NCBI RefSeq assembly: GCF_009389715.1 | Contig: NC_052401.1 | Coordinates: 1,538,843 to 1,602,842, forward strand | Length of the DNA: 64,000 nt | DNA from: Phoenix dactylifera | Taxonomy: Eukaryota; Streptophyta; Magnoliopsida; Arecales; Arecaceae | Direction: 5' to 3' | In this document: piece after piece, positions 19,002 to 31,575 of the stretch | Numbering within the stretch: position 1 is the stretch's first letter | Layout of the letters: each line of letters begins with the position of its first letter | Notes under the pieces: model-generated | What the model was told of the DNA's origin: nothing | Seen by the model: the letters and a program-made list of their open reading frames with translations, nothing else | Databases searched by the model: none | Made by a program: the position numbers and the translations under genes

Positions 19002-20440
19002 GAATATGTTTAATATGAATACAAATAACTCTGAATTGCATACTCCTGGCTAGTTTAGACACTTGGATAGGTTCTCTCATCATCCACCAGTGGGATGTGC
19101 AGCTCTTGCCTCATCCAATTGTTGGAATTTATAATAAAACATTGTATAAGTTTATGATACAGGATCACATAGTGTATAGGCTCAAAAAGTTGGGGAAAAA
19201 AAATGCTCATATCAATAACATGAGGAATGGGTTACAAAGCTGAAGTCACTAATGACAAGATAAAGTTGCACATGTCTTGAATTATATGAGCAAGACTTTG
19301 AATTTAAAGAGGTCAATTGGCACGTTCTGCTGGACCACCAAGTGTTGAGATAGCGATGTTCACAAGAGGAAATTTCGTGCGGTATTGCAGTTACTTATTA
19401 GAATATTTAAGTAATTTATAGTATTAATTAAATTGCTTAATTTATAGAGTTACTTAAATTACATGGCGGCCCTGCATAAATTCTATAAATTACTTAGTAG
19501 AATATTAGATTTTTTTGTGTAGGTGTTTTATGTATTCTAAATTAAAGGAAAAAAGAAAACCAAGATATTTACAGTTTTCCTTCATCCAAGAGGAGCACGT
19601 TAAAAAAAAAAAATAAAAAAAAAGAAGTGGAAGATGTTCTATATGGCAATCTTGGTCCCACTATTTAAAGCCCGTAAATGCTGCTCACTTGTTTAAGGGA
19701 ATTTTACATAAAAGAATTCAGTTAATAATTAATACTACAAAAATGTCGACTTTTATTTTTGCAAAATAGTACATATTTTGGATTCTTAGACCAGTTTGCT
19801 AGTAGACATGAGTCCTCGAAACATTTATAAAATATCCAACACATATTTATAAATAATATGATGTACATACTTTAAGGATCTAATATATGGTAATTCAGAT
19901 TTGCTCGTCTCATATTTAAATCCATGGATAAAATTGTTTAGAGAGATAAAAAAAAAAAAACCAACCTTTTCTTGCCATATCAATTGATTGTGTATACAAA
20001 ATCTGCCTTTTTAAAATATTTGCAATCGGAAGACCACAAATAACTGTAAACTTATTTGGCACCCTTATTAGTTTCTTTCTGATTAAAAAATTCATGACTA
20101 AAAAAGAATTCTTTACTTCTTTCTTTCATTCAAATTTTGCTTGAGATTTTCATCTCGCACGGCTCCTAAATGATAAAAGGAAAAAAAAATTTATCTTTTT
20201 TTCATTTTTTATTACCTTGTGTATATATAAAATTGGATCCTTGAATAGGTGAAAGAGATGAGGAATCTTCTTTTCAATCTTATTGTACATGAAATTAGTA
20301 TAAGTTATTTGTCCAAGCGAGATCGATTTTATTTGATTAGTATATTCATGCTATTTATATTGTAGCCTAATAATCTGATTGGTTGAATTATTAAAGAAAA
20401 TAAATGATGAAATCAATTGGAGTTATAAATTGTTAATTGA
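19002..20440. other. AT-rich intergenic stretch
   Basis: No gene or bounded element is recognised. Around 19395-19500 a few short motifs such as TAAGTAATTTATAG recur in both orientations, possibly a decayed MITE. The remainder is AT-rich. Confidence 0.4.
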
Positions 20441-20540
20441 AGCCGTTACCTTAACTGCAAGAAGGGATGCCAAAGGCAAGACTAGTGATTGGAGTGAAGT
20501 CGTAAAGGTAGCCATATTGAAAGGTACGGCTGGATCACTT
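20441..20540 (+). pseudogene. Nuclear insertion of plastid DNA: 3' end of chloroplast 16S rRNA (decayed)
   Basis: The segment contains GGAGTGAAGTCGTAA, AGGTAGCCATATTG and GGTACGGCTGGATCAC. This follows the conserved 3' end of bacterial/plastid 16S rRNA but with several C-to-T and G-to-A changes, a missing CA after GTCGTAA, and loss of the anti-Shine-Dalgarno end. This is the expected decay of methylated organelle DNA in the nucleus. The match was made from memory of the plastid sequence, so the exact left limit is uncertain. Confidence 0.75.
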
Positions 20541-20684
20541 TTTTTTTTTTTTTTTGGAAAGAACTAATATTTATGCCTTTTCAATTAATTAAATAACTCA
20601 AACATGGCAACGGTACGGTGTTATGGTGAGAAATTAGGGATCGTCATTGATTATAGAATAACTATAGATATCTCCTTTGTCGTT

Positions 20685-20758
20685 GGCCTATTAGCTCAGT
20701 TGGTTAGAGCGTCGTGCTAATAACGCGAAGGTCACAGGTTCGAGACCTGTATGGGCCA
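20685..20758 (+). tRNA. tRNA-Ile (anticodon AAT)
   Basis: This is a 74-nt cloverleaf. Acceptor strands GGCCTAT and ATGGGCC pair with one G-T, the A-box region is TAGCTCAGTTGGTTAGAGC, the anticodon loop is CTAATAA (anticodon AAT), and the T-arm is ACAGGTTCGAGACCTGT with the B box intact. It matches the nuclear plant tRNA-Ile(AAU) rather than plastid tRNA-Ile(GAU), so it is not part of the nearby plastid insertion. A T-run follows at 20768. No intron and no CCA are encoded. Confidence 0.95.
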
Positions 20759-21157
20759 TATGAATAATTTTTTCGAGTGATTATAATATAGAATCCTTGA
20801 GGATTAGATCTAGTGTAATTTTGATCTATCCTTGATTAAGAACAGGATACGATGCACCTGCTACGGATTAGTAATTTCCAAAATATTTTTTTTTTGCTGG
20901 TGAATAAATCATTCACCATCCCGATACTGTAACATACTAAGTCAACATAGATTCTTTATAAGGAATAAAGAAATGATTCATATGTTAGAAAATAAGTCAT
21001 GATTTTTGCTGCCACAATGTAATAATCCATAAATGATTCATGTACGCGACCACTAAATGATAGCCTCTTAGTTATGTTCTCTTTTTTTTTTTTATATAAC
21101 AGCTGCACACACAACTCTTGCACAAGTACAACTAGCAATATCGAAAGAAAAGAGATG

Positions 21158-21568
21158 GCGTAGAGGTGGAGGGAGAGTTATATGATACGTTCAAAGAACC
21201 TTTTCTGAATGCTGAGCAGTAAAGAAGGTGATCAAGTTCGCATCTCTGTTCGCCTTTCGGTACACATGAACGATCTAAAAGGAGCTACAGTCTCTCACTA
21301 ACCTACGGATGTCACTAGCAGCATGTGTCCATCTTCACACCGGTCCTCGTCCTGTACAGATTAGAGAGGGCGTAGAGGTAGAGGGAGAGCTACATGATAC
21401 GTTCAAAGAACCTATTTTGGATGTTAAGCAGCAAAGAAGGCGATTGAGTCCGCGACTCTGTTCGTCTTTTGGTATACATGAACGACCTAAAAGAAGCTAC
21501 AATCTCTCACTAACCTACGGATGTCACTAGCAGCATGTGTCCATCTTCACAATGGTCCTAGTCCTGTA
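21158..21568 (+). repeat. Tandem duplication, about 212-bp unit
   Basis: Units begin at 21158 and 21370, each starting GCGTAGAGGT. Both contain GATACGTTCAAAGAACC, CTCTCACTAACCTACGGATG and TCACTAGCAGCATGTGTCC. Similarity is high with scattered transitions. No coding or structural motif was recognised. It lies about 0.9 kb upstream of the ATXR5/6-like start codon. Confidence 0.88.
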
Positions 21569-21979
21569 TCCACTTGGTCACCGTAACAGAATTTCCTTCA
21601 AGAAAAATACTATTAGTACTTAGAATATCTTCCCTAAATAATATCTTCCCTTGCTGCCCCTAAATTTCTATCTCTAAATTAATTCAATCTCTAAATTTCG
21701 CACAACCTGCATCTATCCCCAAAAATTTGTGGTTGTGTTGGGTGGCAAGATTCCTATTTCAACCACGGGAGCTAAAGAAAGGACAAAAACATTTTTTGAT
21801 GATCAAAAAAAGTTTTCGTTTCAAAAGTGGCCTTCCCCTAATTTGTCCTACGTTTCCATAAATGGAAACCTTCCAGCTCAACGGCCGCACGGCAATGCAC
21901 GCAGAAATGGAAACCAAACAGCTTAAGATTAACAAAAAATAACTGGAAAAAAAAGAGAGAAGTTACAAAATTCTGCATG

Positions 21980-22445
21980 CTCACACACGTGTCCGTCACT
22001 TATGTCACGTGACACGCTCCATAGGCACCCAGAATGACAAAATTACCCTTATCCGGTCCATTTGTCCTAATTACAAAACACCTCGATTCGCTCGTTATGC
22101 TCTATGATTTGGAGGACATCAACGCGTCTCTCTTTCCAACGGTCAGAATCTAGCCACAGTACAAGAGCATTTTCGTCTTTTCACAGTACATTACCAAGCG
22201 TACATTAGCGAAGCCAATGAAGCTGTGACACGTCATCCGCGTACCGTGCGCCGTCCCCCTTCTCGAGTTCCCGCGGACCAAAAAGCTCGCTCGCTCGCTC
22301 GCTCGCTCGCTCCCCGGCATTCGCCGAGCTCCGATCGGAAACCAATCGATTCCGTACGCCGGCGATCGAAATCGCGGTGGCTCCGCCGCCGGGAAACCCT
22401 TTCGATCGGCGACCCCACCTCCCTCCGTCTGCCCGCTTGCCAGCC
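21980..22445 (+). promoter_or_regulatory. Promoter and 5' UTR region of the ATXR5/6-like gene
   Basis: G-box cores CACGTG occur at 21986-21991 and 22006-22011. A GTTCCCGCGG segment at 22268-22277 resembles, but does not exactly match, the E2F consensus; Arabidopsis ATXR5/6 are reported as E2F-regulated S-phase genes. A (GCTC)7 microsatellite at 22285-22312 lies in the probable 5' UTR. GC content rises sharply from about 22200 towards the ATG. Confidence 0.45.
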
Positions 22446-25400
22446 ATGGCGCCCAAGCGGCCCGAGGCGGAGAGCCCCTCCCCCACCAACGGGTCCGTCC
22501 GTAAGCGGACGGCGGCGCCGCCCCCGCCTCCGCCGCGGAGGTACCGGTCCCTGGCGGAGATAATGCGCACGGCGAAGGCCGCGCCGCCCGTCACCGGCGA
22601 CTACTACTCCGACGTCCGGTGCGAGCAGTGCCGCTCCGGCGACTGCGACGATGAGTTGCTCCTCTGCGATCGCTGCGAAAAGGGTTACCACCTCTTCTGC
22701 CTCCGCCCCATCGTCGTCAGGGTTCCCACCGGCCCCTGGTTGTGCCCTAGCTGCGCCCGAGAGCGGCCGTTCCGAAGTACAGAAAAAAACTTACCTTTTT
22801 TTTTCTTTTTTCTGATTTTTTAATTATTTTTGATAAAATTTGAGTAACGGAAGAGAGGTGATTTGGTTGGTCGTTTGGGGATCGTTAGGGTTTCCATTGA
22901 TGCAGAAGAAGATCATAGACTTTTTCCGGATCCAGAGGTGCTCGATTGCTGCAGCGGAGGAGAAATGTGGGATCTCCCAAGGTGATGTTTCTCGAAAAAA
23001 AATCCGATTTTCCTCTGGTTTTCAGCATATTATATTATTGGTTTCTTGACTATGAGTTTTGTTGCATCCAAGATTTTATTATTATTTTATCAAGGAGTTT
23101 CCTGGGGCTGGATGATCAATATGTATGTCATTCGTCCGTTGCCTTTTTTTTTTCTTTGATTTTTCTCTTTCTTCTGATCAAAGATTAGATGTTACATTTT
23201 CATTTTTTTCATAATTTGAAATTTATTCTTCTTTCTTCATTATCCCCATTCAGCTATATTGCAGCAGCTATGTTTGTGAAAACTTTTTTAAGTTGGATGA
23301 CATCGAAGCCCGGTTAGGGCTGACATTCTTTTATCAGTTTCTGGAATATTTAGACTTCCAACAAGTTTGTGAAAAGCCTATTGAAAATGGTGAGTTACTA
23401 ATTGCAATAGGCATGCATTGTCGCTTGAAGGGGATCTCTAGGTCTCATAATGTATGTTACTTCTTGAAAGTAAATGTTAATTTATCAGATAAGAATGGAG
23501 AACAGGTGCTATACTTGAACATGACGTGAATGGGATATCTAGGCCTTATAATATCTATATTCGTAGATGATATGGTGCTGATTTACTAGAGGAGAATGAG
23601 GAATAACTGCTATATTGAAATGCCTCTGAAGAGTACCAAATTTCCCAATGGGTGCTCTAGAGTCTTCAAACAAGATATAACATGTTGCAGTGTAGATTCA
23701 TGTGCGGTAATTTACAAGGCAATGGCAATTACAGAAGCTCGGAATAACTACAAAGGTCTCGATCACTTGCAGACTTTAAATGTGCCTCCAGAAGGTTGAA
23801 AATTTACCTCGATTCTCTTTTTAAAGTAAACTTAAGTGGCAATGCATGGATGATTGGCATAAACTTGAAGCCTGGTCGTTCAGACTATATTGGATGAATG
23901 ATGAGGAGTACCATATATGACTGGTAAATTGTCTGGTATTGAGGTAAATAAAACATATGATAGGAACCTAAGAAAGGAATTTGGTTGGGTCCAAGGAAGC
24001 AAGGTGCTAAAAATGGATAAGTCATCTTGCCAATAGCTCACAAAACCAATTATAGAAAACGATATGAGATTTGGAAGGAAAAGGATCCTCTTGAAAAAAA
24101 ATTACAAGGTTTTTTACTTAAATGTTAAGAAATCATACATCAAAAAGGCGAAAAGTACACGAAAGGAAGACTTAAGGAAGAAAGCTAGATATTAATGATT
24201 GCATGGAAAAGAATAATTGTGATTCTGAAAATAAAAGATATCTTGCGCACAAATGTAGTCTACGCAACTGAAAGGGGATTCTAACTATTCACCTTTTGGT
24301 TGCACTATGCTTTACTAAGCACATTTTCTTGAAATGTTCTCTTTTCTCTGTGCCTCACCTCTCTTTGAGGTGTTTTGCTTGAAGGAAAAACCCAGCAATG
24401 CAAGAATTTGCTATGTTTTTGCCATGAGGCAACTACATGCCGGTCTTTCAAGATTCCTAGCTTGTAGAGGGTCACGAGAATGGGAAGACTCTCTGAGATT
24501 GATGGACAATTACATTTGTAGTATTAGAGAAGATTCTGTGTATTGCTCAATTATATCCGTACTAGTAATTATTATAGTAAAGTTTTGACATGTAAAGTAA
24601 TAATTTTCCCCTTAAAGGCAAAAGTGATAAACCTATCAGAATCATGCATTCTGATATGGTATGTCTATTAATACATTTTGTAGTGACACAATGCGACCTT
24701 TTCTTATATTGTAATTGTATTTGCTATTTCTTCATTAGAATGATAGTTTACTTCAATATGCTTTTTTTTCCCGATGAATTGTACTATTGTAACTGAAAAT
24801 TTCAATATCTTTAGTAAATAAGAGAAAATGTATGAAATGAATTACCAATATTTGCTCGTATAGCTTTGGTAGATGTCTTGCTTGTTAGCCATTTAAAGTA
24901 ACCGATGAGTTTAAAAGCCATTTATTATCTGGCAAGAGCGTTGGAAATGATGCACCTTATTTGATGCCTCTTATTGCTAGATAACATTGAACCAAAAGGA
25001 TCACCATGCTCGATGTGGACCACTTTGGCCACTACAGGTATCCAGGAGAATCACCAAACTTAATGTGAATCACTTTGGCCATTACAGGTATCTAGGAGGG
25101 TCATCAGACTCGATGTGAACTACTTTGACCACTACAGATAAAGTTGAACAGGATCCGGGGGCGAGATTTGTCATATCAAGAAGCTGAATTACACGCCAAA
25201 CTTTTGGAGATCATAATTTGGTCATATGATATTTTTTGCTAATTCGCTTTTTGATATCTATGATAGAGAGCTAACCCACTAGGGGGTTGAAACAGTTTGA
25301 AATTCTATCATTTAGGCTCTAAAATAAACTGGTCAAACTGAAATTTTTTTTTTTCAAGAAAGATTTTGACAGGATGTATATCTTTCAATCTGAGAAGAAT

Positions 25401-28400
25401 TAGGTAGAGCGACAGAAGAGAAAGTTAATATAGAAGTCAAGATCTAACTTCTGTAGAATTTTATTTTTTTCGTGATTATTTCTACGAGTCATTTAATTTA
25501 TTTTTGGAAAGTTCATCCTATTCGAACTAGAAGAGGAATACGGCCCAAATTATGCAAAAAAAGATTCCACTATAATTATAAATAGAGGCTATGTACCTCA
25601 GTTTATGATGTGGATTCTCAATAAATAAAGAGACACTCTACTTTCAAAATATTTTCATTTTTTCTAAATTTCTCTTAAGATTCGAGTTGAACAAGTTGAG
25701 AAAATTTTTCTATCCATTCGGATCACGTTGGTATTTGAGCCTCGGTTCTACATATATAGGATCAGGTAGGTATCAAAGCTTTGGTCCTTTACATCTATGG
25801 GAGTCTTAGTTTATGGTCTAGACATGCGAGCAATACAAGCATATGGAAAAAGAGCTATCCATGCTTGAAGCATATTAAAGGATAAAGACGAGTATGGTTG
25901 CTAGTTCTATCTCGATGGATGATGAGATGAAGAAATATCTCACACAACTAGAGAAGATTGCCCAACTTATAGAGATCGTGTCTTGATTGGTGACGCCTTC
26001 AGCATAAGCACTTGAAACTCCCGTAGCAAAGCTGTTTCCTATATCTGGAGACGAGGATCTACCATCTAGCAAAGAAGATCAAGGTTGAAGACCATCTTCA
26101 AAAAAAGCCAAGTGGTTCAGCCATGAGGTGGGGAAGCAGGTATTTTCTCATTTTTAGTTTTGATTTACTAGGAGTTAAATTTTTTTAAATAGGAAAAGCT
26201 CTGATTTAGGAGGATCATCAGACTTGATATAGATTTTTTAGCCATTATGGGTATCCAAAAGGATGACCAAGCTCTATGTGGATTACTCTGGCCACTATGG
26301 ATATTCAAGAGGATCATCAGACTCGATGTGAACTACTTTGACCACTACAGGTAGGGCTAAACAAAGTCCAGAAGGGAGATCCACTATACCAGAAAACCAA
26401 ATTGCACGCCAAACTTCCGAAGGTCCTAACTTGATTATACAACGTTCGATTGAGTTATTTTTTTTTTTAATTCATATAACTTTTTGAAATTTACGATAAA
26501 GAGCCAACTTTCTAGGTGGTTGAAACAGGCTGAAATTCTATCGTTTAGACCTTCAAACTAACCGGTTAAATGAAAGTTTACTTTTCGGGAAAGACTTTGA
26601 TCGGACATATTTCCAATCCGAGAAGAATTAGGCATAACAATGAAAGGTAAAGTTGATGTAAAAGTCGAGATCTATCTTCTGTATGATTTTAGTTTTTTCA
26701 TAATTATTTCTACTAGTTATATTTATTTTTGGAGAGCTAGTTTTATTCGAACTAGGAGAGGAATCCAACCCAAATTATGTAGGGAGGACCTCTATTATAA
26801 ATAAGGGTTATGTGCCTCAGTTTATGACGTGTGGATCATAAATAAAAGAAAAAAAAATGTAAATCCTACTTCCAAAATTCTTCCACCTTCAAATTTTTTT
26901 TTGACTAATTCGAGTTGAGCGAGTTAAGAAAATTCTTCTTTCTTTCCGATCGGATCAAACATAATGAAAATTATAGCCCTTGAAAGTTCCAAGGTGGGCA
27001 ACTGGCTTGACGAGTATCGAAAGGGGATGGTTGGTTTTGCAGCTGTGCTTGAAATTTGGTGAATTTCTTTTCCTATGTTGAGCAATCTTCTCTAGATGAG
27101 ATAATGATGGTGGATGCAGTGCGTGAGTAGTCAGATCTACCACTATCATGAGCAACATAGTTTGGTTTTGTTGAAGCAACTCTAACATGGAGATTCCAGC
27201 AAGTCATGGGAATGTTCTCATTTAGTATAGAATGGTTGCACCAGTCACCTCTCTGAACGCTACCTTCTGTGTCTTGACTTCCATCTCTACTTCCATAAAT
27301 AATATGATGACCTTTAACTTCAATGCTCTCTCCTACCTTTGCCTTCCACATCATAATTTTGCTATGTTCATGACTCTCATTATAAAGTCAACTCTATGGA
27401 GGTGCAAAATTTGTTGGATTTGCTCCTGCTGTGTGATGTTATTAGAGTTAGTCATCTCCCACATCTCTGTCATGTTGTCTCTGCGCCAACAAGGCTTTGT
27501 AATCCCATTATATGCTTTTGAATTTGGGACTGAAACCCCAAGATCACTCTGGCTCCTAGTTTAGCTCAGGTCACTATCATCATATGATGCAAATACAATT
27601 ACGAAGTATTTCAAGATGTACTCAGGAAATGGAACTTCTTTGCCAACATTTCCGTTGTTTTATTTTTCTTCTGAAAACTAGCTGTTCACTTGCTTATTTA
27701 TATATTGCTTGTGGTAAAAAACCACCTCTGTTCAAATGGCAAAACAGACCTTCTATAAACTTGTTTATCTTGCATAAAATGCTACTAGGCTAACTGTGTT
27801 TTCTGAAACTCTTTTGGTTCAGATACAAGGAAACGCAGGAGACGTTCCATGCCGTTAATTATGCATAAGAAGAGGAGGAGAATATTACCATTTACTCCAA
27901 ATGAAAATCCAGCGCAAAGGCTTCAACAAATGGGTTCTCTTGCTACTGCCTTAACAGCACTAAAGATGGAGTTCAGTAATGAGCTAACTTACATGCGGGG
28001 GATGGCCTCTAGATCTGCTAATCAGGCAATTTTAGAAAAAGGCGGCATGCAGGTTCAGGAATTCTCCTTAAATTTTAGAAAATTTTCTCTTACTTTCTCT
28101 ACCATGATCTGTGCTTATTTTATTTTGCACATTCTTCAAGGTCCTTCCAAGAGAAGATAAAGAAACACTAGAGCTCTGCAGGGCCATGTGCAAAAGAGGA
28201 GAATGTCCTCCGCTTGTAGTAGTTTATGATTCACTTGAAGGGTATTTTTCTTGATTTAATGCTGATCGAGTTTAGTGGCCATTCACCAATTATTTGGTGG
28301 ATGATAATTAGATAACAATTTGGTCAATGCAGATTCACTGTACAAGCTGATGGACATATAAAGGATATGACTTTTATCACTGAGTACACTGGAGATGTGG

Positions 28401-28946
28401 ATTACCTCGTAAACCGGGAACATGATGATTGTGACAGCATGATGACCCTTCTTTCTGCAACAAACCCATCAAATAGTCTAGTTATCTGTCCTGATAAACG
28501 TGGAAACATTGCTCGCTTCATCAATGGCATTAACAACCATAATCAGTAAGTTCATGTCTTGTCTCCTCCATCTTCGTCATAGTTTCTAGGTATTTGTTGG
28601 TATGGGTAACACTCTTAAATCAAGCCTATATGTAATGATATCCACTTCATTCCTAGCCGTGTATTTCTGCCTTGAGCCGTCGCTTAGGTGTCACTTCTCC
28701 ATGTGGATGCTTTTAGCTTCAACTGCAAATATAACTGATAAGAAATCTTGAAGTTTGTTATACTTGAACCTGCCTATTTGTTGCAGGGAGAGTAGGAAGA
28801 AACAGAACCTTAAATGTGTCAGGTATAATGTGGATGGTGAATGCCGGGTCCTATTGGTTGCTTGTCGCGATATAGCCAGTGGAGAAAGGCTTTATTACGA
28901 CTACAATGGTTATGAACAGGAATACCCAACTCAGCATTTTGTCTGA
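22446..28946 (+). CDS. ATXR5/ATXR6-like histone H3K27 monomethyltransferase (PHD + PIP box + SET), six exons
   Basis: Exons: 22446-22776, 22889-22981, 27823-28052, 28141-28241, 28333-28545 and 28787-28946. All junctions are GT-AG and in phase, giving 375 aa. The PHD finger has Cys59, Cys62, Cys74, Cys77, His82, Cys85, Cys100 and Cys103. A PCNA-interaction box QKKIIDFF spans 116-123. The SET domain fills the C-terminal part, with NGINNH (316-321), ERLYYDYNGYE (356-366) and an HFV terminus; no post-SET cysteines follow. In Arabidopsis this family deposits H3K27me1 on replication-dependent H3.1, with PCNA, to silence heterochromatin. A GTG 69 bp upstream continues the frame but is not a likely start; ATG 22446 is the first ATG. 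Intron 2 is 4.8 kb and houses a retrotransposon derivative. I cannot separate ATXR5 from ATXR6 orthology by eye. Confidence 0.94.
24988..26957 (+). mobile_element. Internally deleted Ty3/gypsy-family LTR retrotransposon in ATXR5/6-like intron 2
   Basis: The LTRs are at 24988-25725 and 26202-26957. The primer-binding site TGGTATTTGAGC (25729-25740) lies three bases after the left LTR. The internal region is only about 475 bp and aligns with the start of gag in the element at 57407-63461 (shared GACATGCGAGCAATACAAGC). The TSD AACAT is perfect at 24983-24987 and 26958-26962. Each LTR starts with about three copies of a 55-60 bp subrepeat (ACTTTGGCCACTACAGGTAT type); the 57-63 kb copy has one. 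With no pol it cannot move on its own. It is inserted in the same transcriptional orientation as the host gene. Confidence 0.93.
26963..27560 (-). pseudogene. Possible antisense remnant of a retrotransposon gag region
   Basis: On the minus strand the text reads as broken frames rich in Gln, Arg and hydrophilic helices with several stops. It resembles the leader and N-terminal gag of a plant LTR element and is unrelated to the adjacent insertion. No domain signature is clear. It lies within ATXR5/6-like intron 2. Confidence 0.25.
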
Positions 28947-31575
28947 ATTTCCCCAAAACCTCAGAACATAATTATCTGACCTGTTCTTGGAAACTGAAAA
29001 AATATTTGGGCCGGAAAGGATCATTTTTGGCATAGATAATTATGGATTCTTTCGTTAGCAAGCCCTCTAGTTTTGTTTCTTGCGGCTTCAAATTTTGTCT
29101 ACTGGAGCATTGGCCCATTTTTTAATTAATGGTTTTACAACATGAGTTCCAACATCCATTTGGTTATAAGGTGACCATAGTTTATAACCGAGAGATCTTG
29201 AATGACAGATTTTTGGATCTTGATGTCAATTTGTTATACAACTTTGTACAGTTCCATATGTTAACATTTATAATGAACTGCAACCCCCTTGTTTTCATTT
29301 TACATTTTGCTTGTGATCATCAGATTGATGTTTTATATCTCACATTGTGCTCTGATGGAGCTTTATTTAACTAATATCTCAAATTTTTTTCTGAATTTGC
29401 TGTGAAATTATGTTGGGAATTATCTCCGGTACAATCGTCAAGTCATTACCGGCAGGCCAGGTGGCATCTTCTTGTGGAATATTGATTTGTGACTTGGTAA
29501 GTGGAGGAACACAAATGATCGACTAATAGAACATATTTCATATCTCCATATTGATTTGACTGCCTGTAGGGTCATATTTTATCCATCAAGTTGGACCTTT
29601 GTAAGTTGTTGGAAGGGGCTGTTTGGTGTCATTTGGTAGTCCAGCATAAATGAGTTGTGTTCCTCTAATGCAGTTACCAGTTGTTACTCATGTTCCTATA
29701 ATACAGTAGTAAGCTGCAAAGTATGGCGTGATCTCAAGTGCTGCTGTTGACATGCAGCCTTACAAATTGTCACACTTAATGTGATAACAAAGGAAGGAGA
29801 TATGAGCTTGACCGGCATGGGAAACAACAAAAACTGAACAGGACCTTATGCCAACGAATTGAATGAGTACATGATCATCCTATGACTCGTAAGCATTCCA
29901 CTGGTTGTAAATTTGAGTACCAGTTTTATTATTATGATCAAAGGTCATTGTGTCCTATATGGAGGAGGAAGTTTCATGGATGGGGAAATACATGAGAGGA
30001 AAGTTGCATTGATGCATATGGGAACCTATTAGCCTTTTTGCTAGTCCCTCTGAAGTGTTTTTTGAAGCAAATTTCTAAAAGAGGAGAGTCATGCCCCCCT
30101 GTTTTTTTGAATAATTAGATGATTGATTATTAGGATAGGTAAGATACTTGTCTGGCCTTTCTTTTTTGAATATTCAGTTGAAATTTCAAATTCCCAGTGC
30201 ATGCTTGCTCACAAACATACATGTCCATGCATATGCATGCACTCAAACACACACACACACACACAGGTATCTGTCAATGTCCCACATTTAATCAAAGCTT
30301 GAGCTGGAGTAGTTTTGCTGTTGCAGAAAGTAAAACCTAAAATCTTTGATAGCAAGGCTGGCTCTTTATGCTTGTGATCCACAGCACTTGAATGATTTGT
30401 GGTCCTTTTAAAGCTTAGCTTGTTATTTCCATATGAATAATGGGAATGGAGGCAAAGTTCTTGGCGTCTTTCACTTGAACTGCAACTGGAAAATGGGCTA
30501 TGTCCAGCCAAATATTGTCTGCCCAGAGTTTTCTGAACTCATAAATTTTCCCTTCACTGTACTTTGCCATCCCTTGCCTAGCTTATATCATCCTCCTCTC
30601 CTCCTCTTGTGCATGTATTATGTTTTTGAGGATCAGTTATAATGCGCAGGGGGAAGTGAACTATGGATAAAATATTTGAACTTATCTGTGTTTTCATTTT
30701 GTTCATCACTGTCAAGTACAAATGATTTTTCTCGGCCAAAAGGTCATTTGCACCACTTTTCATCGCTTGTTGCTCGAATTCTAACTCTTTCTTATTTTTC
30801 TTGCAACCTAAAGCTTCAATTTCACTTCCTAAATGATGAATTCAGCAAGAGATCTATGTGTTCAAAATATTTGCGGCACCCTTTTTTTCTTGTAGATTTT
30901 CTTCTTTCATGTATTTACCATTTTGTGTATCATTATCTTCTTTCTCACCCTATTGTATGGCCTCCCATCCAACACAAATTTCTCTGCCCATCTTGCAATG
31001 CACATGACCATATGAATCATCCGAACCAACTCCTAATTGCACTGTGTTTCCAATGCTAAAATATTAGCTTGCACATCACAAACTAAGAGCAACTCATAGA
31101 CTTCATATATATCTTATGTTTACCAACTCTTTCATTGTAATTTATAAAAATTGATTTTAAATATTATTAAGCTGTCAGGTTGATTATGTTGATATTAGAT
31201 CGCATGGCTTGTCTTCTACTTGTTGCCACCTTAATCAGCACTTTTTTTTTTCTTTTTTATACCTTTTAAGCTTCCTGCTAGCTAAAAAAATTAGGATCTG
31301 TTTGCATGGTTGTTATTCTTTTTTTTTATTATTATTTCGATGCAAATTAATGAAGTACTATATGGAATGTAATATTAAAGATGGTGTTTGCATAAAAAAT
31401 TTTCTATGCTTTTGTTTTCATTTTTTTTAAAAGCATGAAATCTTTGCAAATCTTTGCTTCTAAATATAAACAATTTGAAAAATAAAAGGGTTTTATCAAT
31501 TATTCAATCTGATTTGTTTTTTTTTTTTTGTTTTGGATTTTTGAAAATAATGAGCCGCACCAAATGGATACAGAG
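28947..31575. other. 3' UTR and intergenic region downstream of the ATXR5/6-like gene
   Basis: The first 200-400 bp are probably the 3' UTR. Beyond it no supportable gene, tRNA or bounded mobile element is seen. A short CA microsatellite lies at about 30246-30264. T-rich runs dominate 30660-31550. Several short frames exist but have no motifs. Confidence 0.45.

Noticed and set aside
22285-22312. (GCTC)7 considered as a CRISPR-like or satellite array
   Set aside because: It is a simple tetranucleotide microsatellite in a 5' UTR with no spacers.
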